Positions 27,352 to 35,362 of a DNA stretch of 64,000 nucleotides are shown here, piece after piece. A program made the position numbers and the translations under genes. This DNA comes from Bacteroidales bacterium (GTDB lineage Bacteria; Bacteroidota; Bacteroidia; Bacteroidales; UBA932). The DNA lies in the NCBI GenBank assembly GCA_017617035.1, contig JAFZWV010000013.1, forward strand, positions 1-64,000. The letters run 5' to 3'. Within the stretch, counting starts at the first letter, position 1; every line of letters starts with the position of its first letter. The notes beneath the pieces are model-generated. The model was not told the DNA's origin. It did not search any database and was given only the letters and a program-made list of their open reading frames with translations.

Positions 27352-28143
27352 ATGCATACAAGGGAAGAAAAGATTGCCGCTTTCGGCGAGTTGCTCGACA
27401 TAATGGACAGACTCAGGGCCGACTGCCCGTGGAACGCCGCCCAGAGTATGGAGACGATACGCCCGATGACAGAAGAGGAAGTGTACGAACTGAGCGACGC
27501 CATCATCAAGGGCGACCGCGACGCTACCGCGAAAGAGATCGGCGACCTTCTCTACCACATGGTCTTCTACGCCAAGATAGCCGAAGAGGCCGGCGACTTC
27601 GACATAGCCGACTGCCTGCGCAAGATCTGCGACAAGATGATCTTCCGTCATCCCCATGTCTTCGGCGATAAGACCGGCCAGCCCACCTCCGCGAAGGAAA
27701 TTGCGGACACATGGGAGCTCGTTAAGGCCAAGGAAAAGGGCGGCAACAAGACCGTGATGGGCGGCATACCCGACGCCATGCCCGCCCTGCTGAAAGCGCT
27801 GTCGATGCAGGAAAAGGCGCGCGGCTGCGGCTTCGACTGGGAAGAACCCGCCCAGGTCTTCGACAAAGTTGGCGAAGAACTCGCCGAGGTCAAGGACGCT
27901 ATCGACGGCGGTTCGCAGGGCCATATCGAAGAAGAATTCGGCGACCTGATGTTTGCCGTCATCAATGCCTGCCGGCTCTACGGAATCGACCCGGAGGTCG
28001 CCCTCGGCCGCACCTGCAGCAAGTTCCGCAGACGCTTTACCTATCTCGAATCCAAAACCCTCAAGGTGGGGCGCAAGCTTACGGACATGACTCTCGCCGA
28101 GATGGACGAGATCTGGGACGAAGCCAAAGCCCAGGGGCTTTAA
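27352..28143 (+). CDS. mazG: Nucleoside triphosphate pyrophosphohydrolase MazG
   Basis: The 263-residue enzyme hydrolyses (d)NTPs to monophosphates and pyrophosphate, house-cleaning the nucleotide pool. It carries two tandem MazG domains. The first has DCPWNAAQSMETIRPMTEEE, EEVYELSDAI and EIGDLLYHMVFYA; the second has FDWEEPAQVFDKVGEELAEV and EEFGDLMFAVIN. The metal-binding ExxE/D pairs are intact in both. It ends two bases before the convergent rsmD stop. Confidence 0.95.
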   Translation: MHTREEKIAAFGELLDIMDRLRADCPWNAAQSMETIRPMTEEEVYELSDAIIKGDRDATAKEIGDLLYHMVFYAKIAEEAGDFDIADCLRKICDKMIFRHPHVFGDKTGQPTSAKEIADTWELVKAKEKGGNKTVMGGIPDAMPALLKALSMQEKARGCGFDWEEPAQVFDKVGEELAEVKDAIDGGSQGHIEEEFGDLMFAVINACRLYGIDPEVALGRTCSKFRRRFTYLESKTLKVGRKLTDMTLAEMDEIWDEAKAQGL

Positions 28144-28145
28144 TC

Positions 28146-28676
28146 CTATTTAAAGAAAGTGAAGTGAACCCTTCCGTACTCGCGCTCCTTGAAAAAACGC
28201 GGGTGGTCCTTGAATGAGTGTTCCCCGCCGTGCTCGAGAATAAAATAGCAGTCGGGGTGAAGGATATCGCGATCCAATACCTTATCGGGAATAGTATCCA
28301 GACCTTCGAGCGCGTAGGGCGGATCTGCAAAGATAATATCGAACTTTTCGTGGCAAACGTCGAGGAAATCGAAGACGTTGTCGCGAACCATGGTGACATT
28401 GTCCAGGCCCAGCCTCTGGGCTTCGCGCTTGATGAACGAAGCGTTATCGCGGTTCATCTCCACACACCAGACGCGGCCAACTCCGCGCGAACCGAACTCA
28501 AAGGAAACGGCGCCGGTTCCGCCAAAGAGGTCCAGGACCTTCAAGTCTTCGAATTCGTATTCGTTGTCCAGTATATTGAAGAGGGCCTCACGGGCAAAAT
28601 CGGTAGTCGGCCTGGCTTTGTAGCCGGCCGGGGGCAGGATGAACTTACCCTTGAGTTTCCCGCCTATTATCCTCAT
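28146..28676 (-). CDS. rsmD: 16S rRNA (guanine-966-N2)-methyltransferase
   Basis: The 176-residue SAM-dependent methyltransferase has MRIIGGKLKGKFI at the N-terminus, the SAM-binding LKVLDLFGGTGAVSFEFGSR and the catalytic DPPY in IIFADPPYALEGL. It methylates G966 of 16S rRNA in the assembled small subunit. Its ATG overlaps the stop of the upstream DUF3822-like gene by four bases, so translation is coupled. This gene order is usual in Bacteroidetes. Confidence 0.95.
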   Translation of the reverse strand: MRIIGGKLKGKFILPPAGYKARPTTDFAREALFNILDNEYEFEDLKVLDLFGGTGAVSFEFGSRGVGRVWCVEMNRDNASFIKREAQRLGLDNVTMVRDNVFDFLDVCHEKFDIIFADPPYALEGLDTIPDKVLDRDILHPDCYFILEHGGEHSFKDHPRFFKEREYGRVHFTFFK

Positions 28677-29128
28677 AGGATTTCGACCGCCTTGAAGTAG
28701 CGGTAAAGCGACATTTCGTCTTCGGCGCTTACGGCCGAGCGGAGGCAGATGGTACTGATTTCCGGATTGAGCTGAAGCGAACGCAGGGCCAGGAATATCC
28801 AGTACTCGACTGTAGTAAAATCCTGGGCTTTATAGGTATTCGCCAACAGAAGGGTCTTTCCCTGGGCGATAGCCAAGCAAAGCTCGGCGCCATCCCAGGA
28901 ACAGAGTATTTTATTGTAGTCCGGACATTTCTTCAGGTCGCTCAGGACATTGTACATCTCGGGCATTTCCCCTTCCGGAGCGTCTGAAGACCACACTAAA
29001 TACGCGTTGTATTCCGGCAGATATGCGGAGTGTACCGGCTCTGAGGGAGCCGTATCAACAACTTGTGCGAGATAATCTCCCGCACAGTTGTCATCATAAA
29101 AGTTGGAAGGTACAAGAGTACACCTCAT
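28673..29128 (-). CDS. DUF3822-like protein, short form
   Basis: The 151-residue protein sits directly upstream of rsmD, where Bacteroidetes normally encode a DUF3822 protein. The start (CTLVPSNFYDDNCAGDYLAQ) resembles the central DUF3822 segment, and FTTVEYWIFLALRSLQLNPE resembles its later part. Family members are, from memory, about 250-280 residues, so the N-terminal half seems to be absent. Function is unknown; the DUF3822 fold is thought to be ASKHA-like. Its start codon overlaps the upstream gene's stop by one base. Confidence 0.6.
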   Translation of the reverse strand: MRCTLVPSNFYDDNCAGDYLAQVVDTAPSEPVHSAYLPEYNAYLVWSSDAPEGEMPEMYNVLSDLKKCPDYNKILCSWDGAELCLAIAQGKTLLLANTYKAQDFTTVEYWIFLALRSLQLNPEISTICLRSAVSAEDEMSLYRYFKAVEIL

Positions 29129-29865
29129 TACTCCCAGTTTCCTGCGTTGTTGTTAGGTGCTGAAATGCTACCGACCTGCAGACCTTCGTACTTGTTTCCA
29201 TTGCGACGGTCGGCATCCAGGTTGATGCGGAGTTGGTTGTCCATACCGTAGAGGAGTTTCTTATACGGCATACGGGCCTCGAACAGAGGGACGTTGACAC
29301 CGGAAACCTTCTTTACGATAGCTTCCATCTCGACTTTCTGACCTCCCGAGAACGGGATGGTCTTGAGGGAATCGGCCTCGAAGTTGGGACGGTTGTGGAA
29401 CAGAGTATCCTTAACGGGAATCTTGTTGTCGATGGAGAACACCAGGTTCTTATCGCCGTCCTGATAGAGGGTATAGAGATAAGCGTTAACCCTGGGGGCT
29501 TTCCAACCATAGAGCTTACTCTTGATAGCTTTTGTGTGGGCCATGGCGAGGGAGTCGTCCTTGGAACCGATCTGCATACGGACTACGATAGTACCGTTCT
29601 TATAGAAGTCTACCAGAGAGTCGATATCCGAAACATACTTTCCGTTGGTGCTCTTGAAGGCGTCCTGAAGAGTACGGATGTCTTTCAGGCGCTCGATTCC
29701 GACCTGTTCCCTGGCTTCCTTTTCCTTATTGAAACGGACGGGCTGAAGGACGCTGTCTACCAGCAGGTATCCGACGAAAAGGATGCAGAGGGGAAGGAAT
29801 ACGTACACTACGATAGTGTTGACGACTTTGTTCTCCGTGAACTTGAGCAAGTCAAATTTTGCCAT
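29128..29865 (-). CDS. Single-pass membrane protein of unknown function
   Basis: The 245-residue protein has a short cytoplasmic N-terminus, one membrane helix at about 17-40 (TIVVYVFLPLCILFVGYLLV) and a soluble extracytoplasmic domain. That domain opens with a helix (NKEKEAREQVGIERLKDI ... LQDAFKSTNGKYVSDIDSLV). The layout of one N-terminal helix plus the KYVSDIDSLVDFYKNG segment recalls type II secretion pseudopilins, but no prepilin peptidase site is seen. I do not recognise the family with confidence. It heads the operon with the DUF3822-like gene and rsmD. Confidence 0.7.
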   Translation of the reverse strand: MAKFDLLKFTENKVVNTIVVYVFLPLCILFVGYLLVDSVLQPVRFNKEKEAREQVGIERLKDIRTLQDAFKSTNGKYVSDIDSLVDFYKNGTIVVRMQIGSKDDSLAMAHTKAIKSKLYGWKAPRVNAYLYTLYQDGDKNLVFSIDNKIPVKDTLFHNRPNFEADSLKTIPFSGGQKVEMEAIVKKVSGVNVPLFEARMPYKKLLYGMDNQLRINLDADRRNGNKYEGLQVGSISAPNNNAGNWE

Positions 29866-29900
29866 TGTTATATCTGTTTATTTTATTTTCAGCTATCGGA

Positions 29901-29908
29901 CAAAGTTA
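29901..29908 (-). promoter_or_regulatory. -7 element TAACTTTG for the operon starting at 29865
   Basis: Exact TAnnTTTG match, 35 bases before the start codon. Confidence 0.62.
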
Positions 29909-29940
29909 GAAAAATCATTTATTAAATGCAATAATCTTAT

Positions 29941-29948
29941 TAAATTTG
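29941..29948 (+). promoter_or_regulatory. -7 element TAAATTTG, five bases before the nrnA ATG
   Basis: Exact match. It predicts a leaderless message and argues against extending nrnA upstream. Confidence 0.72.
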
Positions 29949-29953
29949 CGCCG

Positions 29954-30958
29954 ATGGACAAGGCAGAGAAAATCCGCATTTTGAGCTCCCTGATTGATGA
30001 TTCCAGCAGGATCGTCATCAGCACTCACACTCACCCGGACGGCGACGCCCTGGGCAGTAGCGGTGCCATCTATCACTATCTGCGCGAGGTGCGCGGCAAG
30101 TCCGACGTGAAAATGGTCAGGGAGCCCTCCCCCGCTACCATAGCCTTCATAGGCGGAGACATTCCCCTCGCCGGACCGGAGGCCATCGCCGAAGCCGACC
30201 TTCTGATCTGCACCGACTACAACGCCCTTTCGCGCGCCGGCAGTCAGTTCGAGCCGCTTCTTCGCGACAGCCATGCCCGTAAGGTTCTCATCGACCATCA
30301 CCTGAACCCGCAGGAGGCCGAGTTCGACCTGGTCTTCAGCCGTACGGAGGTCTCCTCCGCCAGCGAAATGGTCTACGAAATCCTGCGCCAGATGCCCGGA
30401 ATCGACGGCCAGACCGCCCTCCTCGGGCTTCCGGTTCTGAACTGCCTGATGGCCGGCATGACTACCGATACCAATAATTTCGCCAACTCTGTCTTCCCTT
30501 CGACCCTGGCCATGGCCGCAGATCTGATCGCTTCCGGAGTGGACCGCGACGCTATAATAGCCGAGCTTTACAACCGCTACAGGCCCAACCGCGTGCGCGC
30601 AATCGCCCACATCCTCAGCGAGCATCTCACCATCAGGCCCGACGGCCTGGCGGTCATCATCGTCACGAAGGAGCTGTGGCACAAATTTGGCTTACTGGAG
30701 GGCGAACTCGAAGGCATGGTCAACATCCCTCTTACCATAGACGAAGTGAAGGTCTGCCTCTACCTCAGGGAGAGCGACGACGCACCCGAAATGCGCGCCT
30801 CGATCCGCTCGAAGAGGGGCTGGTCGGCCAACAAGATGGCCGCAAAATACTTCCATGGCGGGGGCCACGAACAGGCCGCAGGCGGGAAACTCCGTATCCC
30901 GGAAGACATCCCGGACGCATCTGCGGCGGCCGCCTTCATTGAAAAAGTAGAAATATGA
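29954..30958 (+). CDS. nrnA: DHH-family phosphoesterase, NrnA-like oligoribonuclease/pAp phosphatase
   Basis: The protein is 334 residues from the ATG at 29954; the frame is open to 29783 but the extra 57 residues run across the promoter. The DHH phosphoesterase motifs are HTHPDGDALGSSGAIYHYL, CTDYNALSR and the eponymous KVLIDHHLNPQ. The DHHA1 domain ends with FHGGGHEQAAGGKL. Relatives degrade nanoRNA and dephosphorylate 3'-phosphoadenosine-5'-phosphate. It overlaps the next gene by four bases (ATGA), starting a four-gene operon. Confidence 0.9.
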   Translation: MDKAEKIRILSSLIDDSSRIVISTHTHPDGDALGSSGAIYHYLREVRGKSDVKMVREPSPATIAFIGGDIPLAGPEAIAEADLLICTDYNALSRAGSQFEPLLRDSHARKVLIDHHLNPQEAEFDLVFSRTEVSSASEMVYEILRQMPGIDGQTALLGLPVLNCLMAGMTTDTNNFANSVFPSTLAMAADLIASGVDRDAIIAELYNRYRPNRVRAIAHILSEHLTIRPDGLAVIIVTKELWHKFGLLEGELEGMVNIPLTIDEVKVCLYLRESDDAPEMRASIRSKRGWSANKMAAKYFHGGGHEQAAGGKLRIPEDIPDASAAAAFIEKVEI

Positions 30959-31977
30959 AGAATACTGTAAAGATATTGCTCCTGGTTGCCGTCGCATGCC
31001 TTGCAGGCTGCGCGAAGACCCCGCAGACAAACTACGGCAAACTGGCCCAGATGGAATTCGACGCATGGATTTCCATCAACAAACAGGCAGGCTGGCAGGA
31101 AACGGCTCTCGGTTCCTGGATTACCGATTATACCGATAATCCCTCGGGATCTCCTCTCGGCACTCTCGACGAGCATCCATACATGCGCATTTCCTATACA
31201 GTAACGGCTCTCGACGGTACCGTTAATTCTACAACCGAGATGCTGGTAGCCCAGAAGATAGGAAGCTACAAGCAGCAGTATTATTACGGACCGCAGGTTA
31301 ACTACCGAGGAACCAACAGCATCTACGCTGGAGTCGAAGAAGCGATAGCCGAGCTCCACGAAGGAGGCCGCTGCAGGGTTATAGTCCCCGGCTGGCTGCT
31401 TACACACAACAGGTACTCCACTAAACAGAAATACCTCGACAACATGACCGATGTGGTCGCTCCGCTTATCTACGACGTTACGGTAGTCGATGTAATCGAA
31501 GATATAGATGCATGGGAGCTCGATATGGTCAAGGCCGCGCTCGGCGCCGACTTCGCCAAGGCCGATTCGCTTGCTGAAGGAGTATACTATCTGTGTGACC
31601 GGCAGGCCGACACAGAAGAGGATTTCGATTCGAGCGACGACGTCTATATCAACTATATCTGTCGCAGGCTTATCGACGGCCAGGGAGTCGACACCAACAT
31701 GGCGGACTCCGCCAAGGTCTTCGGCATCTACAAATCCGACGCGACCTATGGCCCCAGCTTGATTAACTGGGCTGATTCAGCAAGCGGGCTGACCATGGGC
31801 TCGAGCAGCACTTCCGTAATCTCAGGATTCAGCACCGCCCTCTTCCATATGCGCGCCCACGAAAAAGGCCGTGCGTTCATGACCTCGTCTCAGGCATATT
31901 CTTCGTCCGGATCCGGTAACCCCATCCCTGGATACAGCCCCCTGATCTTCGAGATCGAGATGGTCGACAAACCTTAA
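30955..31977 (+). CDS. FKBP-type peptidyl-prolyl isomerase lipoprotein (GldI-like), two domains
   Basis: The 340-residue lipoprotein has lipobox CLAGC. Two FKBP-like regions are visible. The first covers about residues 75-180 (MRISYTVTALDGTVNSTTE ... GVEEAIAELHEGGRCRVIVP). The second is less complete and ends with the family's closing strand IPGYSPLIFEIEMVDKP. It probably assists folding of exported proteins. GldI-type FKBPs next to nrnA are common in Bacteroidetes, but gliding is not implied. Whether both domains keep isomerase residues is uncertain. Confidence 0.75.
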   Translation: MKNTVKILLLVAVACLAGCAKTPQTNYGKLAQMEFDAWISINKQAGWQETALGSWITDYTDNPSGSPLGTLDEHPYMRISYTVTALDGTVNSTTEMLVAQKIGSYKQQYYYGPQVNYRGTNSIYAGVEEAIAELHEGGRCRVIVPGWLLTHNRYSTKQKYLDNMTDVVAPLIYDVTVVDVIEDIDAWELDMVKAALGADFAKADSLAEGVYYLCDRQADTEEDFDSSDDVYINYICRRLIDGQGVDTNMADSAKVFGIYKSDATYGPSLINWADSASGLTMGSSSTSVISGFSTALFHMRAHEKGRAFMTSSQAYSSSGSGNPIPGYSPLIFEIEMVDKP

Positions 31978-31984
31978 AAAGGCC

Positions 31985-33379
31985 ATGGCAATTCAAGGCG
32001 CAGCCCCCACCGAACTCGGTACCGAACGCATCAGCACCCTTCTGAGAAAGTACGCGGTGCCTGGCATCATCGCAATGATAGCCAGCTCGCTATACAATAT
32101 GGTCGACAGCATCTTTATCGGCCATATTCCCAATGTGGGCGCCTACGCCATTTCCGGAATCGCCGTCACCTTCCCGCTGATGAACCTCAGCACGGCTCTG
32201 GGAACGCTGGTGGGAGTAGGAGGCCAAACCATGGTCTCGGTGCTGCTCGGCCAGAAGAACTACGACGGAGCACAGAAGGTGCTCTCGAACGTCGTGAGCC
32301 TGAACACCATCATCGGAGTTCTGTTCGCGGCGGTCTGCCTCGTCTTCCTCGACCCCATCCTGTACTTCTTCGGCGCCTCGGAAAACACCCTTCCGTTTGC
32401 CCGGGAGTACATGGTCATCATCCTTCTCGGAAACGCCGTAACGCACCTGTATTTCGGCCTGAACGGAGTAATCAGGGCGTCGGGCAACCCGAAGACGGCC
32501 ATGGGCCTGACTATTTTCACCGTCACGGCCAACGCCATCCTGGACCCCATTTTCATCTACGTTTTCGGGCTCGGAGTCAAGGGCGCCGCAATCGCGACCG
32601 TCCTCTGTCAGTGCATGGCCCTGGCCTACACCCTCTGGTTCTTCACGAGTAAGAAGAGTTTCCTGCGTTTCGGCAGACGCATCTTCCAACTCGACCGCCA
32701 TATCGCCAAAGCTTCGCTGTCCATCGGTCTTGGACCTTTCCTCATGCACTTCGCTGCATGTATGGTCGCTATCTTCGTGAACCAGCAGCTACGCAAGTAC
32801 GGCGGCGACCTTGCAATCGGGGCCTACGGCATCTCGAACCGAATCACATTCATGTTCCTGATGATCAATCTCGGCTTCAACCAGGGCATGCAGCCTATCG
32901 CGAGTTTCAACTACGGAGCGCGGCAGTATAAGCGTGTAAAAGAAGTCTTTTGGATGACAGCGAGATGGATGTGCCTTATGAGTATCATCTGTTTCCTGGT
33001 GTCGGAGTTGCTGACCACCCCGGCGGTGAGGCTCTTTACAGAAGATCCGGAGATGATCGCCAAGGCCGACAATGCTCTGCGCCTTATGAATCTGATGATT
33101 TGGTGTGTCGGATTCGGAATGGTTTCCGGGAACTTCTTCCAGAGTCTCGGAATGGTGCGAAAGAGCATTTTCCTGTCGCTTACACGCCAGCTTTTGTTCC
33201 TGGTTCCGCTTATCTATCTCATGCCACTTTGGCTTGGCGAGAATGGAGTGTGGCTGGCCTTCCCTATCTCGGACTTCCTGTCCGTCGTGTGTGCAATTAT
33301 CCTCATAATCAATATCCTGCGCAAGTTCGATAAGCTTCAGGACGGCGACGATCCGTCTTCGCTAGGAAGCGCAGTCTAA
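31985..33379 (+). CDS. MATE-family multidrug/cation antiporter
   Basis: The 464-residue protein has about twelve membrane helices in two MatE halves. The first starts KYAVPGIIAMIASSLYNMVD and SIFIGHIPNVGAYAISGIA; the second includes AYGISNRITFMFLMINLGFNQG and QPIASFNYGARQYKRV. MATE proteins export organic cations in exchange for Na+ or H+. The substrate cannot be predicted. It is the third gene of the nrnA operon, 7 bases behind the FKBP gene. Confidence 0.93.
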   Translation: MAIQGAAPTELGTERISTLLRKYAVPGIIAMIASSLYNMVDSIFIGHIPNVGAYAISGIAVTFPLMNLSTALGTLVGVGGQTMVSVLLGQKNYDGAQKVLSNVVSLNTIIGVLFAAVCLVFLDPILYFFGASENTLPFAREYMVIILLGNAVTHLYFGLNGVIRASGNPKTAMGLTIFTVTANAILDPIFIYVFGLGVKGAAIATVLCQCMALAYTLWFFTSKKSFLRFGRRIFQLDRHIAKASLSIGLGPFLMHFAACMVAIFVNQQLRKYGGDLAIGAYGISNRITFMFLMINLGFNQGMQPIASFNYGARQYKRVKEVFWMTARWMCLMSIICFLVSELLTTPAVRLFTEDPEMIAKADNALRLMNLMIWCVGFGMVSGNFFQSLGMVRKSIFLSLTRQLLFLVPLIYLMPLWLGENGVWLAFPISDFLSVVCAIILIINILRKFDKLQDGDDPSSLGSAV

Positions 33380-33390
33380 ATTTTTGGTCC

Positions 33391-33969
33391 ATGGAGAAAA
33401 AACTGATAATCACTGTTGGACGCCAGTTCGGAAGCGGCGGAAAAGCCATCGCAGAAGAGCTTGGACGCCGCCTCGGTATTCCCGTCTACGACAATGAACT
33501 CATCACCGAAGCCGCCCGCAAAAGCGGAATCGCTGAAGAGTTTTTCCGCAAAAGGGATGAGAAACGCCGCGCGCTCTTTATCGGAATGCATTCGGGCATG
33601 GACGACGAAGTCCTCTTCGGAATCCAGAGTGAGGTTATACGCGATCTCGCAGCCCGGGGATCTGCAATTTTCGTAGGCCGCGCGTCTGACTACGTCCTTC
33701 GCGATCTGGACTGCGTAGATGTGTTTATCAGCGCTCCTCTCGAAGCCCGCGTAAAGCGCATAATGGAACGCCAGGGGCTGAACGCCTCCGAGGCGGAATC
33801 CTTGATTGACCGCAAAGACCGCGGACGCGCTGAGTACTACGACTTCTTCACATTCTCCAAATGGGGTCAGGCCGACAATTATGATTTGTGTGTAGATTCT
33901 TCGATATTAGGCATCGAAGGTACCGCCGATTTGATTATCGAATTCGCCCATCACCGCGGGTTGGTTTAG
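33391..33969 (+). CDS. Cytidylate kinase-like P-loop protein
   Basis: The 192-residue protein belongs to the cytidylate-kinase-like family (PF13189), not to Cmk proper. The phosphate loop reads TVGRQFGSGGKAIAEELG, then VYDNELITEAARKSG, IFVGRASDYVLRDL and DRKDRGRAEYYDFFTFSKWG near the C-terminus. The G-S-G-G loop is a variant of Walker A. It probably phosphorylates a nucleotide or small molecule; the substrate is unknown. It is the last gene of the nrnA operon. Confidence 0.82.
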   Translation: MEKKLIITVGRQFGSGGKAIAEELGRRLGIPVYDNELITEAARKSGIAEEFFRKRDEKRRALFIGMHSGMDDEVLFGIQSEVIRDLAARGSAIFVGRASDYVLRDLDCVDVFISAPLEARVKRIMERQGLNASEAESLIDRKDRGRAEYYDFFTFSKWGQADNYDLCVDSSILGIEGTADLIIEFAHHRGLV

Positions 33970-33982
33970 CCCTTTTTTTCTC

Positions 33983-33990
33983 TATCTTTG
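33983..33990 (+). promoter_or_regulatory. -7 element TATCTTTG for ackA
   Basis: Exact match, 20 bases before the ATG at 34011 and downstream of the preceding stop codon. It shows that ackA starts there and not inside the upstream gene. Confidence 0.68.
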
Positions 33991-34010
33991 TGCCCGAAAT
34001 TTACTCTAAT

Positions 34011-35222
34011 ATGAAAATTCTCGTCATCAACTGCGGCAGTTCATCCATCAAGTACCAGCTTCTTGAGATGACCGACGCCGAAAACTACAAACTCCTTGCA
34101 AAAGGAAACCTCGAAAAAATATCGCTCCCAGATAGCAAGCTCACCCATAAACCTGCCGGAAAAGACGCTTTTGTCTTGATGCAGCCCGTTCCCGACCACA
34201 CCCTGGGAATGAAGCTCGTCCTTGACACTCTTACCGACAAGAATTACGGCGTTATCGGAAGTTTTGACGAGATAGACGCAGTGGGCCACCGCATCGTTCA
34301 GGGTGCAGACTTCTTCGACGGCTCCTGCCTTATTGATGAATCAGTGATGGAGAAGATTGCCATCTGCTGCGACTTCGCTCCGCTCCACAACCCTGCCCAT
34401 ATCCTCGGTATCCGCGCGATGCAGAAGGTACTTCCCAAGGTCCCGCAGGTGGTGGTTTTCGATACCGCTTTCCATCAGACCATGGAGCCGAAGGCCTTTA
34501 TGTACGCCCTCCCTTACGAGTATTATGAGAAATACCGCATCCGCCGCTACGGTGCCCACGGAACTTCGCATTACTACGTCAGCCGCCGCGGTGCGAAGAA
34601 GGCCGGGCTGGATATCAACAACAGCAAGATCATCACTTGCCACATTGGCAACGGCAGTTCGGTAACCGCCATCCTTAACGGTAAGAGCATCGACACCTCG
34701 ATGGGCTTCACTCCGCTGGAGGGTATGATCATGGGTACCCGCTGCGGAACCATAGACGCCAATATCGTTCCTTATATCATGAAGAAGGAGGGGCTCACCC
34801 CCGACGAGATGACAGACCTCATGAACAAGAAGTCGGGGTTCATCGGGCTGCAGAAAAAGAGCTCCGATATGCGCGACATGGTCTGCTTCTCGGAGCAAGG
34901 TGACAAGCGCGCCCAGCTCGTTCGCGACATGGTAGTTCACCACATCACCAAACTCGTTGGCGGCTACATCGCAGAGATGAACGGAGTTGACCTCCTCATC
35001 TTCACGGCCGGCATTGCGGAGAACAATCCCTGGCTCCCGCTCGCAGTCTGCAAGCACTTCGAGTATATGGGTCTGAAGATGGATGTCGAGGCGACCAACG
35101 CCGCCCGCGACGAATCTATCATCTCCGCACCCGATTCATCGGTTAAAGTCGCCATGATTCCCACCAATGAGGAACTCATGATCGCGATCGATACGATGAA
35201 TATCGTAAACGGTCTGAAGTAA
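34011..35222 (+). CDS. ackA: Acetate kinase
   Basis: The 403-residue ASKHA-fold enzyme makes ATP and acetate from acetyl phosphate and ADP. Signatures are KILVINCGSSSIKYQLLEM at the N-terminus, VFDTAFHQTM, RRYGAHGTSHYYV, CHIGNGSSVTAI, DTSMGFTPLEGMIMGTRCG and IFTAGIAENN. The open frame extends upstream to 33888 over the preceding gene, but the family N-terminus and promoter place the start at 34011. No pta is adjacent. Two CCACAGGG hairpins follow the stop. Confidence 0.97.
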   Translation: MKILVINCGSSSIKYQLLEMTDAENYKLLAKGNLEKISLPDSKLTHKPAGKDAFVLMQPVPDHTLGMKLVLDTLTDKNYGVIGSFDEIDAVGHRIVQGADFFDGSCLIDESVMEKIAICCDFAPLHNPAHILGIRAMQKVLPKVPQVVVFDTAFHQTMEPKAFMYALPYEYYEKYRIRRYGAHGTSHYYVSRRGAKKAGLDINNSKIITCHIGNGSSVTAILNGKSIDTSMGFTPLEGMIMGTRCGTIDANIVPYIMKKEGLTPDEMTDLMNKKSGFIGLQKKSSDMRDMVCFSEQGDKRAQLVRDMVVHHITKLVGGYIAEMNGVDLLIFTAGIAENNPWLPLAVCKHFEYMGLKMDVEATNAARDESIISAPDSSVKVAMIPTNEELMIAIDTMNIVNGLK

Positions 35223-35226
35223 TAAT

Positions 35227-35310
35227 CCACAGGGTAAGGCCAAAAACGCCTTACCCTGCAGCTTTTTTCCACAGGGTAGGGCAAAAAATGCTCCACCCTG
35301 TGGTTTTTTG
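35227..35310 (+). repeat. Paired CCACAGGG hairpins behind ackA (probable double terminator)
   Basis: The first hairpin starts CCACAGGG at 35227, ends CCCTGCAGC at about 35262 and is followed by T6. The second is CCACAGGGT (35269) to ACCCTGTGG (35303) plus T6. The pair has the same order and spacing as at 258-335 and 467-543. A stray CACAGGG occurs at about 35318. Confidence 0.82.
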
Positions 35311-35362
35311 TGCAGTTCACAGGGAAAAAGCGTATCTTGGCCTCTGACCTGACAAATGAACT

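Noticed and set aside
27319..27924. Long N-terminal extension of prfA
   Set aside because: It is antisense to mazG and unlike any release factor; the prfA promoter lies inside it.
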